Source: Gluconacetobacter tumulisoli (GTDB lineage Bacteria; Pseudomonadota; Alphaproteobacteria; Acetobacterales; Acetobacteraceae). From it: DNA of 64,000 nucleotides. A program made the position numbers and the translations under genes. Of the stretch, positions 19,584-27,886 are shown in pieces. The stretch is taken from the NCBI RefSeq assembly GCF_014174155.1, contig NZ_JABEQM010000013.1:1-64000 (forward strand). The letters run 5' to 3'. The notes below the pieces were generated by a model, which searched no databases, had not been told where the DNA came from, and worked only from the letters and a program-made list of their open reading frames with translations. Positions within the stretch are counted from its first letter, which is position 1. Every line of letters begins with the position of its first letter.

Positions 19584-20105
19584 GGTCGCGCGTTCTCTTG
19601 ACCGGATCCCGGGGATTTGCCTCTGGCGAGGTTCAAGGACCAAAATCCCTCGAATCCTGAAGCACCGATTTTCAAGCCCCCTTCAGCGCCCTGTCCGCCT
19701 GCGCCATCACCCCGTTCCATTCGGCCGCTGAATGACTGGACACGCCCCGGCACATCGTGACGGCGGCCAACTGGATCCCTCAGCACAGAGCCGTACCGCA
19801 CACCGACCCGTTTTCCTGCACCTTCGCCGGGCATCCCTGGGTCGCACATGAACGGCCGTCCAAGCTTCTGATGACCGTCGCCTTCGTCCCGTCCGATGGG
19901 ACGGGCTGCTGATTCTGATCGGGCTGGCCCTTGCCCTGACCGGCGGCAGGATCACCGCCTTCGTCGCGCGCCATGGTATTCGCTGGACGATACTTGTACC
20001 CAACGAACCCCTTCCAGGATGGCGACGCCTGCGTGCCGACAGGATCGCCGTCATCCCCATCCAGGCGGATGCCGCGCCAGTCTGCCTCGCGCCACCAGGT
20101 CCCGG
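19584..20105. other. Intergenic region with no confident gene
   Basis: About 520 bases. The only plausible short gene is a minus-strand Cys-containing frame (19780-19974, listed separately). The plus strand opposite it has an open hydrophobic frame (about 19873-20105, including GLLILIGLALALTGG) without a usable start. The region may hold a decayed gene. Confidence 0.5.
19780..19974 (-). CDS. Possible small Cys-containing protein
   Basis: A 64-residue frame, polar and Gln/Gly-rich at first, ending with four cysteines in the pattern CATQGC then VCGTALC. The Cys pattern could bind metal. There is no strong ribosome binding site, and the opposite strand is also open, so it may be chance. Confidence 0.25.
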   Translation of the reverse strand: MARDEGGDPAAGQGKGQPDQNQQPVPSDGTKATVIRSLDGRSCATQGCPAKVQENGSVCGTALC

Positions 20106-20741
20106 TCAGATCCGCGTCAGTGGATGGCCCGGGGGCGCCAGCTCGCGCAGGGCCTCGAACGCCGCCTCGACCAGCCGGGCGCGGCTGGCCATCACGTCGA
20201 GTTCCAGCAGGACCTCGCCGTCATCCGGTTCCTCCAGCGCCTCGAACTGGCTGTTCAGCATCGTCGACGGCATGAAATGGCCGGTCCGCTGCCCCAGGCG
20301 TGGCGCGATGTCCTCTTTCCGGCCCTTGAGATAGACGAAGCCGACCTCGGGATCCCCGCCCGAGATGATTTCGCGATAATGCCGCTTCAGGGACGAACAG
20401 GTCACGATTCCATATCCGCCGGAGGACAGCCATGACCGCGCCACCTCGGCGATCTTTTCCAGCCAGGGGGCACGGTCCTCGTCGGTAAGGGGGATGCCCT
20501 TGCTCATCTTGGCGATGTTCGCCTCGGGATGCAGCTCATCGCCCTCGACGATCGGCCACCCGATCCGGCGGGCCAGAAGCTGCGCCAGAGTGGACTTGCC
20601 TGATCCCGAAACCCCCATCACCACCAGGACACGCGGCGCGCCCACCTGCTTCAGGCGCGTAGATGCTTTCGCAAGTGGAATATGTGGCGCCTCGAACGGC
20701 GGCTCTACGACGGACGCGGTCAGGGGGGCGTGCTGTGCCAT
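20106..20741 (-). CDS. gntK: Gluconokinase
   Basis: Phosphorylates D-gluconate to 6-phosphogluconate, feeding the pentose phosphate or Entner-Doudoroff route. The P-loop is GVSGSGKST (residues 43-51). The gluconate-kinase signatures VEGDELHPEANIAKMSKGIPLTDEDRAPWL, CSSLKRHYRE and FVYLKG are present, with GHFMPSTMLNSQFEALE near the end. The protein is 211 residues, with about 37 residues before the P-loop strand where the family usually has few; an internal start is possible but none has a good ribosome binding site. It is followed downstream by a region with no clear gene, and about 700 bases without a gene lie upstream. Confidence 0.95.
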   Translation of the reverse strand: MAQHAPLTASVVEPPFEAPHIPLAKASTRLKQVGAPRVLVVMGVSGSGKSTLAQLLARRIGWPIVEGDELHPEANIAKMSKGIPLTDEDRAPWLEKIAEVARSWLSSGGYGIVTCSSLKRHYREIISGGDPEVGFVYLKGRKEDIAPRLGQRTGHFMPSTMLNSQFEALEEPDDGEVLLELDVMASRARLVEAAFEALRELAPPGHPLTRI

Positions 20742-21447
20742 GATGAACGTTTTTCCTTTTTAGTTTTCTTGATTGTCGGCTGTCCGGTCAGGAACAAGCC
20801 GGGCCGGAGCCCCCGTCGCGCCTGGTGGACGCCGGTGGACGGGGCAATACCGAACCTTACCCGCATAGTGGTGTCCCTGCCATCCGGACAGAGCAAGCGT
20901 TCTGGCCGGATTTCACAGAAAAGTGAACTTCCTGCGCAGGCCGTTACGGTGGGATCGGAACATGGTGATCGGACGCCGATCACCCCCGCGACGGATCGGT
21001 CAGGAATAGAATCGTAATCACGAAAAAGAATGGCCGGTGCGCGCAACATCGCCCCGACCGTTCGAGGTCGGTTTCTTCGATTTTCGTCATTTGGGAAATA
21101 CCAGGCACACATGCGCCCCTTCAAATACAGGACTCCCACGGTGCAGAGCCTGTCCAAACTGTAATGACAGGCATGACATATCCCGTCCACATGTGAAAGA
21201 AACTACCCCGGCAGGGGCTTTGGCACGTGTTTCGGCATATAAAAACCGTTTTTCAAAGAATTTCCTACATAACGGTCTTGCGTTTTCTTTCCGAAAGAGG
21301 CTATGGGATGCAAAATCATTATGAATTTCGATTCTGCGCCCCCCGTTGAAAAGCCAGAGCGACACACGCTGACATAAAAATGTAATTATTCAGCCCGGGA
21401 TAAGCCCCGAGTCGTCTGTCCTTTCGTATTTTTCGAGAGTTTCTGCC
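20742..21447. other. Long intergenic region upstream of gluconokinase
   Basis: About 700 bases with no convincing gene on either strand. The left part is GC-rich and holds a perfect 9+9 inverted repeat (20964-20984). A 6+6 hairpin follows at 21054-21071 (CCGACC/GGTCGG) with a downstream T-rich tail on the plus strand. The right part (about 21170-21440) is AT-richer and probably carries the promoter of the coiled-coil gene at 21448. Confidence 0.55.
20964..20984. promoter_or_regulatory. Perfect inverted repeat GGTGATCGG-acg-CCGATCACC
   Basis: A 9-bp perfect stem with a 3-base loop, about 220 bases upstream of the gluconokinase start. No T-run follows, so it is more likely an operator or RNA structure than a terminator. 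The binding protein is unknown. Confidence 0.35.
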
Positions 21448-22113
21448 GTGTCCGTATATAATGAATCGCTTCCGTTTTCTGGCGAGACGGAACAGGCCGA
21501 CATCGATAACCGCGAGGAAGTCAGCGAGCAGTCCTTGCGCCTGGCCCTGTCGCGGCTGGGATCGAAGCGCGGCGCCTCCGCCCCCTCGCCCACAGCCGCA
21601 CCGTCGCCCGCCCCGCGCCTTCCCCGCGCCCACGATCCCGCACAACGCCGGCGGAAGTTCGTCCAGGATGGCGAAGTCCGGGTCGAGCACCACGCCACGT
21701 CCCGTCCCACCCCCCGGACGCTGCATATCCAGGCGGACGATGGCGGAGAGGTCGAGCGCCTGCGCCAGCAAATCCGCCACGAGCAGAAACTGCGCGAGGA
21801 CGCCGAGCGCACCGCCCATGAAACGCAGGCCAGCCTGCGTTCCCTGGAGACGCGCATCGGTCACGCCGACATCATCCTGGCCGAAACGAAGTCCGAGATC
21901 GAATCCCGCGACGACGAAATCCAGGCGCTGAAGGCCAGCCTTCTGACGGTCCGGGCCGAGACGAGCCGGCTGGAGGCCGAACTGGCCCAGCTCCGCCGCC
22001 AGGCGACGCCGCCGGCTCCGGCCCCCGTCCGCCGCCCGCGCAGGACCACCGTCCGGATCGAGGAGCCGGAGGATGAGCCCGAGCCCGTCAAATGGTGGAT
22101 CAAGAAGAAATAA
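21448..22113 (+). CDS. Coiled-coil protein of unknown function
   Basis: A 221-residue protein without membrane segments. The N-terminal half is Pro/Ala/Arg-rich and probably disordered. Residues about 95-185 form a heptad-rich coiled coil (EVERLRQQIRHEQKLRED onward). A basic Pro/Arg linker and the acidic-basic tail EPEPVKWWIKKK close it. Translation seems to start at a GTG after a GAGAG motif; no upstream ATG is in frame. The following membrane-protein gene overlaps its end by 22 bases, so the two may work together. Confidence 0.6.
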   Translation: MSVYNESLPFSGETEQADIDNREEVSEQSLRLALSRLGSKRGASAPSPTAAPSPAPRLPRAHDPAQRRRKFVQDGEVRVEHHATSRPTPRTLHIQADDGGEVERLRQQIRHEQKLREDAERTAHETQASLRSLETRIGHADIILAETKSEIESRDDEIQALKASLLTVRAETSRLEAELAQLRRQATPPAPAPVRRPRRTTVRIEEPEDEPEPVKWWIKKK

Positions 22114-22604
22114 TCGGCGACACCCGTCTCCGTCCCGGCGCCATGGCCTGCCTGCCCGTTTCCACGGACCGGATTGCGCAGGCGATCGTCATCGCCAGCA
22201 TGGGGTGCGCCATCGCAGTCCTGATGATGGCGCCACTGATCGGTGGGCTGTTCGTCCTGCTGCGCGACGTCTTCGGCGCGCTGACGTTGCCTTTCTCGCT
22301 CCTGTTCGGCATGGCGGGCCGCGGTGACCACGCGGCGGCACTGGGCCATGTGGTCGGCGCGATGGGGTCGGACCTGCTGCGCCATCCGTTGCGCGCGCTT
22401 TGCGCCGCCGCCCTGTGTGGCGCCAGCACGGTTCTGTTCGTCCTGGCGCGCGGTGCCGGGGCGCGATTGATGCTGATCGGCGCGGCAACGGCCAGCATCG
22501 GCGCCGCATGGCTCGGCGGCTATCCGGTCGCGCTGGTCCTGGCGCCGGGCTTCATCACCGAATGCCTGTGCGCCATGCGGCCGGCCGGACGCTGGCCGAA
22601 ATGA
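22092..22604 (+). CDS. Small polytopic membrane protein of unknown function
   Basis: A 170-residue protein with about four hydrophobic segments (roughly residues 28-60, 62-75, 100-118 and 124-155). No family was recognised. The ATG at 22092 overlaps the coiled-coil gene by 22 bases; an in-frame ATG at 22143 would avoid the overlap and keep all membrane segments. Translational coupling with the coiled-coil protein is likely. Confidence 0.55.
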   Translation: MVDQEEIIGDTRLRPGAMACLPVSTDRIAQAIVIASMGCAIAVLMMAPLIGGLFVLLRDVFGALTLPFSLLFGMAGRGDHAAALGHVVGAMGSDLLRHPLRALCAAALCGASTVLFVLARGAGARLMLIGAATASIGAAWLGGYPVALVLAPGFITECLCAMRPAGRWPK

Positions 22605-22740
22605 CGCCCTGTCCGGGATCTTCCTGACGCCCGTGAAAACATGATACCGCGTCAGGTGCCTGCGCCCGATAGAAAACATGTTTCCACCGACGGCCAGACA
22701 AGAGCAACAAGAACATCCGTCACGTCAGCAGGACCATTAC

Positions 22741-24210
22741 ATGGCAGCAACGAGGTCTCGCCCCGCGGCTTTCGATCGCGCAGCACCCCATCCCCCCATC
22801 GTCACCGACATCCCGGCCCGGCTGGACCGCCTGCCCTGGTCGCGTTTTCATGTACTGGTGGTCGTCGCACTCGGCATCACCTGGGTCCTGGACGGGCTGG
22901 AAGTCACGGTCGTGGGGTCCGTGGCACCCGTGCTGCAACGGGGCGACACGCTGGGCCTGACGGCGGAAGGCATCGGGGCCGCAGCGTCATCCTATGTCGC
23001 AGGCGCCGTCATCGGCGCGCTGCTGTTCGGGTGGATGAGCGACCGGCTTGGCCGGCGGCAGATCTTCACCGTGACGCTGGGGCTATATATCCTTGGTGTC
23101 GGCTTGACCGCCCTGTCGTGGAACCTGGCCAGCTTCGCGCTGTTCCGCCTTGTCACCGGGCTTGGGATCGGCGGCGAATATTCGGCCATCAATTCCGCCA
23201 TCGACGAGTTGATGCCCGCCCGCCTGCGCGGTCGCGTCGACCTGATCGTCAACGGCACGTTCTGGGCCGGGGCGGCGATGGGGGCGGCGGGATCGATGCT
23301 CCTGCTGCAGGGGACGCTGATGCCGGTCACTATTGCGTGGCGGGTCATCTTCGGCCTCGGCGCCGTCATGGGCCTGACGGTCATCGCCCTGCGCCGCTGG
23401 GTTCCGGAAAGCCCGCGCTGGCTGATGACCCACCGTCGGATCGAGGAAGCGACCCGCATCGTGGTGGAGATCGAAACCCGGCATGGCGGATCGGCGGTCC
23501 GGATGACCGAGACCCTGGACACGGTGTCGATCCATCCCGCCGGCACCTTCGGCTTGCGCCAGGCCCTGATGGTCCTTTCCGGTCCCTATCGCGGCCGGGC
23601 CGCCTATGTCCTGGTGCTGATGATCGCGCAGGCGTTCCTGTATAACGCGGTCTTCTTCACCTACGGGCTGGTGCTGACGCGCTACGACCACGTCGCGGAC
23701 GCGTCGGTCGGATTGTACATGCTGCCGCTGGCGATCGGCAATTTTCTGGGCCCGCTGGTGCTGGGCAAATGGTTCGACACGCTGGGCCGGCGGCGCATGA
23801 TCGCCCTGACCTATACGCTGGCGGGCATGATGATGTTCGTCGTGTCCGTGCTGTTCGCCGCCGGAATGCTGGATGCCCGCCTCCAGACGATGCTGTGGAT
23901 GGTGATCTTCTTCTTCGCCTCGGCGGCGGCCAGCGCCGCCTACCTGACGGCCAGCGAAATCTTTCCGCTGGAAATCCGCGCCCTAACGATCGCACTGTTC
24001 TATGCCCTGGGCACGCTGTTCGGCGGCGTCGCCGCACCGTTCCTGTTCGGATGGCTGATCGGCCGGGGCAGCCTGCTGTCGCTGGCGACCGGCTACGGGG
24101 CGGCGGCATTGCTGATGCTGCTGGCCGCCGCGGTGACCGCGCGCTGGGGCATCGACGCCGAAGGACAGTCGCTGGAGCGGATCGCGCCGCCCCTGTCCTC
24201 GCTGATGTGA
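22741..24210 (+). CDS. MFS transporter (sugar/metabolite:H+ symporter-like)
   Basis: A 489-residue protein with 12 predicted helices. The MFS loop signature GWMSDRLGRRQIF lies between TM2 and TM3, with a sugar-porter-like RLVTGLGIGGEYSAINSAIDEL in TM4 and RRWVPESPRWLM after TM6. The second repeat of the loop is KWFDTLGRRRMI. The ATG at 22741 is preceded by AGGA at good spacing; an in-frame ATG 63 bases upstream has none. The substrate is unknown. The kinase gene starts 20 bases downstream, which suggests import followed by phosphorylation. Confidence 0.9.
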   Translation: MAATRSRPAAFDRAAPHPPIVTDIPARLDRLPWSRFHVLVVVALGITWVLDGLEVTVVGSVAPVLQRGDTLGLTAEGIGAAASSYVAGAVIGALLFGWMSDRLGRRQIFTVTLGLYILGVGLTALSWNLASFALFRLVTGLGIGGEYSAINSAIDELMPARLRGRVDLIVNGTFWAGAAMGAAGSMLLLQGTLMPVTIAWRVIFGLGAVMGLTVIALRRWVPESPRWLMTHRRIEEATRIVVEIETRHGGSAVRMTETLDTVSIHPAGTFGLRQALMVLSGPYRGRAAYVLVLMIAQAFLYNAVFFTYGLVLTRYDHVADASVGLYMLPLAIGNFLGPLVLGKWFDTLGRRRMIALTYTLAGMMMFVVSVLFAAGMLDARLQTMLWMVIFFFASAAASAAYLTASEIFPLEIRALTIALFYALGTLFGGVAAPFLFGWLIGRGSLLSLATGYGAAALLMLLAAAVTARWGIDAEGQSLERIAPPLSSLM

Positions 24211-24230
24211 TAGACTGTCCGGATTATAGC

Positions 24231-25499
24231 ATGAGCCCGCATTCCATTCCCCCGGCGCCAGCGGCGTACCGCACGCTCGATACCAATGGCATCCGCTCGT
24301 TTCTGGCCGGCGTGCCCACCCTGGCCGCACGCCTGGGCGGCCCGGCCGCACGCTGGCGGATCCGCGAGGTCAGCGACGGCAACCTGAACAACGTCTTCCT
24401 GATCGACGGTCCGGCGGGCGGCGTCTGCTTCAAGCAGTCCCTGCCCCATGTACGCGTGGACCCGGCGTGGAAGATGCCGCTGGACCGCACCTTCTACGAG
24501 GCCGCCTACCTGCGCGAAATCAGGCCCTGCGTCGGCGCGCTCACGACCGATGTCCTGCATTTCGACCCCGACCTGTTCGTGCTGGTGGTGGAAAGCCTGG
24601 ACCGGCACGTCGTCCTGCGGCGGGGCCTGATGGAGGGTGGGGCCTGGCCAGACGCAGCCCGCGCCGTCGGCGCCTTTGTCGCGCATGGCACCTTCCGCAC
24701 GTCGCTGCTCGCCGCCCCGTTCGAAGAGGTCACGCGCCGTCTGGATATATTCTCCGGCAATCGCACCCTGACCCGCATCACGGTCGACCTGATCCTGACC
24801 GACCCGTATCGCGACCATCCGCGCAACCACTGGATCAGCCCGGACCTGGACAGGATCGCGGCGGAGATCCGAACCGATCCCCGGGTCCGTCGGCGCGTGG
24901 GGGCCATGCAGGCCCGCTTCCTGACCTGCCGGCAGGCCCTGCTGCATGGCGACCTGCATACCGGCTCGGTCATGGTGTCGGCCGACGATACCCGGATCAT
25001 CGACGGCGAATTCGCCTGCCCCGGCCCCATCGGCTTCGATTGCGGCCTGTTCATCGGCAATTTGCTGCTGCATCTGTTCGCCTGCCGCGATGCCGACGGG
25101 CAGGACCGGGCAGTGCGGGATGTCGCCCAGTTCTGGACCAGCTTCCACGACACATTCCTGGAGTTGTGGCACACCGCCACCCGGCAGGACGGGAACGGCG
25201 ACGCCTATGCCGCTGCCCTGTTCCGCGACGATCCGTCCGGCCTGCTGAAGGCTCAGGCCGATTTCATGCAGGACGTGGCAGAGGACACGATCGCCTTCGC
25301 CGCGATGGAAATCATCCGTCGCATCGTGGGATACGCCCACGTGCCCGATTTCGATACGATTCCCGACATGGCCGCCCGCGCGGAACGACAGGGCACGGCC
25401 CTGGCGCTGGCGCGCGACCTGCTGGCCGCCCCCGGTTCCACGACCTCCATCGCCGGGCTGATCGACCTGGCCCGCGACCGTGCGCGCCGTTATCCATAA
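24231..25499 (+). CDS. mtnK: S-methyl-5-thioribose kinase-like protein
   Basis: A 422-residue APH-fold kinase. The catalytic loop HGDLHTGSVM (H239, D241) is the hallmark of methylthioribose kinase, which phosphorylates 5-methylthioribose in methionine salvage. The N-terminal SDGNLNNVFLI nucleotide loop and IIDGEFACPGPIGFDCG metal-binding segment also match. No other salvage genes (mtnA and so on) lie nearby. It sits directly behind an MFS transporter, so the true substrate may be another ribose-like compound. Confidence 0.85.
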   Translation: MSPHSIPPAPAAYRTLDTNGIRSFLAGVPTLAARLGGPAARWRIREVSDGNLNNVFLIDGPAGGVCFKQSLPHVRVDPAWKMPLDRTFYEAAYLREIRPCVGALTTDVLHFDPDLFVLVVESLDRHVVLRRGLMEGGAWPDAARAVGAFVAHGTFRTSLLAAPFEEVTRRLDIFSGNRTLTRITVDLILTDPYRDHPRNHWISPDLDRIAAEIRTDPRVRRRVGAMQARFLTCRQALLHGDLHTGSVMVSADDTRIIDGEFACPGPIGFDCGLFIGNLLLHLFACRDADGQDRAVRDVAQFWTSFHDTFLELWHTATRQDGNGDAYAAALFRDDPSGLLKAQADFMQDVAEDTIAFAAMEIIRRIVGYAHVPDFDTIPDMAARAERQGTALALARDLLAAPGSTTSIAGLIDLARDRARRYP

Positions 25500-25568
25500 C
25501 GTTCGCGCACCGGTTGAACTGCCGCCGGCCAGCCCATACGCTGGTCAAGGCTTCGGGTAAGGAATCCA

Positions 25569-26468
25569 ATGACGCATGCAGCGCCCCATGCGACCGAGCG
25601 GTCGGTGGTTGACATCACCGACCTGGTCAAGATTTTCGGCACGCGCCGGGCATTGGATGGCATGTCGGTTTCGATCGCCCCGGGGGAAATCGTGGCGTTG
25701 CTGGGACCGAACGGGGCTGGAAAATCCACCCTGATCGGCTGCCTGCTCGGCTTTCTTCTGCCGAATTCGGGCAGTGCACGGATTTTCGGATACGAGGCGG
25801 GGGAGCTGCCGCCCGAAGCGCGTGCGCGCATGGGATATGTGCCCCAGGCCATGAACGCCTTTCCCTCGTTCCGCGTGGGGCAACTGATCGATTACCTGGG
25901 CACGTTCTACGCCGTGCCGCCACCGCCCCCCGATCCGGCATTGCTGGCCTGGGCGAACCTAGACATGGCCGCGCGGGTCAAGAGCCTGTCGGGTGGACAG
26001 AAGCAACGCCTGTCCATCGTGCTGGCCTTTCGCCATCAGCCCGATTTCCTGGTGCTGGATGAGCCTGTGGCCAGCCTCGATCCGCAGGCGCGGCGCGATT
26101 TCATGGCCTTGCTGGCCGATTACTGCGCCGGTTCGCAACGAAGCGTGCTGATCTCCTCCCACATCCTGTCCGATCTGGAGAAGGTTGCGACCCGCGCCCT
26201 TTTCGTCGCACGGGGGCGGGTCGTGCATGACACGCCGATGGCCCGTTTCCGCGAATCGATCCGCTGGATCGTGCCGACCGCGGGGGCGTCGGCACTGCCG
26301 GCGGACCTGCTGGACGGACGGCTGCCCCTGAAACCCCTGGGAACGGACACCGCGACGGGCGCCATCCTGGTCGACGGCTGGTGCGACGCCATGCGCGGGC
26401 ACCTGGCCGACAGGGCGGACATCCGCACGCCCGACCTCGAGGCCGCGTTTCTGGAAATCACCCGATGA
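25569..26468 (+). CDS. ABC transporter ATP-binding protein
   Basis: A 299-residue nucleotide-binding subunit of exporter type. Walker A is GPNGAGKST (46-54), the Q-loop is around YVPQAMNAF, the signature is LSGGQKQR, Walker B is FLVLDEPVASLD, and the H-loop lies in SSHILSDLEK. The C-terminal 80 residues resemble the extra domain of CcmA/NatA-like ABC-2 ATPases. Its stop overlaps the ATG of the permease gene (ATGA). The exported substrate is unknown. Confidence 0.88.
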   Translation: MTHAAPHATERSVVDITDLVKIFGTRRALDGMSVSIAPGEIVALLGPNGAGKSTLIGCLLGFLLPNSGSARIFGYEAGELPPEARARMGYVPQAMNAFPSFRVGQLIDYLGTFYAVPPPPPDPALLAWANLDMAARVKSLSGGQKQRLSIVLAFRHQPDFLVLDEPVASLDPQARRDFMALLADYCAGSQRSVLISSHILSDLEKVATRALFVARGRVVHDTPMARFRESIRWIVPTAGASALPADLLDGRLPLKPLGTDTATGAILVDGWCDAMRGHLADRADIRTPDLEAAFLEITR

Positions 26469-27880
26469 TTTCGGCCTGGGCATGCTATCGGGCGGCCTTG
26501 CGCAACTATGCCTCGCGCGCGTTCATCATCGGCAATCCCAACGTCTATTCCGCACTGGCCTTTCTGGTGCTGACACCCGGCTGGATCGAACGGGTGGCGC
26601 CCGGACTGGGGCATGGCACGACCGATGCACTGGATCACGCTGAATTCAATCCGTTGTTCATGGCCGCACTGATGGGCATGGCCAGTATCGGCACCTATTA
26701 CTGGCGCCAGGTCGGCGACGCGATCGCCGTGACGATTCCGGGTTTCCTGGCGGCGGAACTCCACGCGGGCCTCAGCGTCGTCGGCCTGCTGTTCGTGCTG
26801 CTGACGATTCCGCTGCTGTGGTGCGGCCTGCCGGCCGCGGGCTCGGCCGCGTTCGTCGCCGCCAGCTTTACCTTCGGGGCGGGCATCCGTCCGGTGCGCG
26901 GCCAGAAGCCGTGGGAAAAATCGCTGCGCGTGTTGTTGGTGGCAGGCGGATTGCTGCTTATCTTCATGCCGCGATGGCAGGTCTGGCTCCTGTTCCTGCC
27001 ATGGCCGCTGGCTGGTGGCGTCGTGGCCCTGTCCGGCGCGCTCGTGGTCCTGAGCATGACCCATCACGTCGGCCGCACCCAGGCCGAACATGAGCGCGCG
27101 GAAAGCCTGGCCGACGCCCGGCCGATCGCCACGGCAAGACCGGGCCGCGCACGCGCGATGTTCAGGCGCCTGCTGCTCTGGCAGCCGGCCCGGCTGCGGC
27201 AGGCGCCATTGCCGCCGACCCTGTCACGCCCCATCGGGCCGCTGGGCATCCTGCTTTCGGCGCTGGTCTCGGTTGCCGTCATGCTGATCCTCAGCGCCGT
27301 CATGGCGGCCGTCCTGAGCATGGTGAATGGCGAAGCGTTTGATCGACTCTTCCTTCACGCCGCGCGAACGAATCTGCTGACGCTTCCGTCCCTCGCGCTC
27401 ATGGGGCTGAACAACTGGCTGATGAATCGCAAGGACTGGCCGTTCTTCTTCATGGCCGGACGATATGGGGGCCGCCTGGCCTTCGCACGGGCGATGTTCG
27501 GGGCCTATCTGGTCAACGCCATCCTGACGGGGGTCGGGATCGTCGCGCCCGTCATGCTGTTCGAAGTCCTTCTGGGCAGCGTGCCGGCCGCGGCGGGCGG
27601 ATGGCTGGGGCTGCTGCTGGTCCTGATGTTCGTCGGCGCCTGCCATGGATCGTCCGTTCCCCTGCTGTGGCGGGAACAGGGCGGCAAGGGCGTCACCGTC
27701 ATGGCCGGGATCGCAGCCTACATGACGATGGCCCTCGCCAATCCGGTCGCCTTGTACCGCGACGACCATGCCGGCGCGGCAATCGTCACGGCCTTGTCGA
27801 TTTTCGTGGCGGGGCTGGCAGTCTCGCGGCTGGCGCCCCGGCAGCTGGCCCGCATGGACTGGCCGTTCGACGGGGAATAG
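26465..27880 (+). CDS. ABC-2-like membrane component of exporter
   Basis: A 471-residue protein with about 10-12 hydrophobic segments, split by a polar loop (about residues 195-230, rich in Arg and Glu). No sequence family was recognised with certainty. It overlaps the ATPase gene by the bases ATGA, so it is the probable membrane partner. It is larger than the usual 250-350-residue ABC-2 permease, as if two halves had fused. Confidence 0.7.
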   Translation: MISAWACYRAALRNYASRAFIIGNPNVYSALAFLVLTPGWIERVAPGLGHGTTDALDHAEFNPLFMAALMGMASIGTYYWRQVGDAIAVTIPGFLAAELHAGLSVVGLLFVLLTIPLLWCGLPAAGSAAFVAASFTFGAGIRPVRGQKPWEKSLRVLLVAGGLLLIFMPRWQVWLLFLPWPLAGGVVALSGALVVLSMTHHVGRTQAEHERAESLADARPIATARPGRARAMFRRLLLWQPARLRQAPLPPTLSRPIGPLGILLSALVSVAVMLILSAVMAAVLSMVNGEAFDRLFLHAARTNLLTLPSLALMGLNNWLMNRKDWPFFFMAGRYGGRLAFARAMFGAYLVNAILTGVGIVAPVMLFEVLLGSVPAAAGGWLGLLLVLMFVGACHGSSVPLLWREQGGKGVTVMAGIAAYMTMALANPVALYRDDHAGAAIVTALSIFVAGLAVSRLAPRQLARMDWPFDGE

Positions 27881-27886
27881 CGCGCT

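Noticed and set aside
21054-21071. GTTCGAG loop in a short hairpin, resembling a tRNA T-arm
   Set aside because: Loop and stem lengths do not fit a T-arm, and no acceptor, D or anticodon arms can be found around it.
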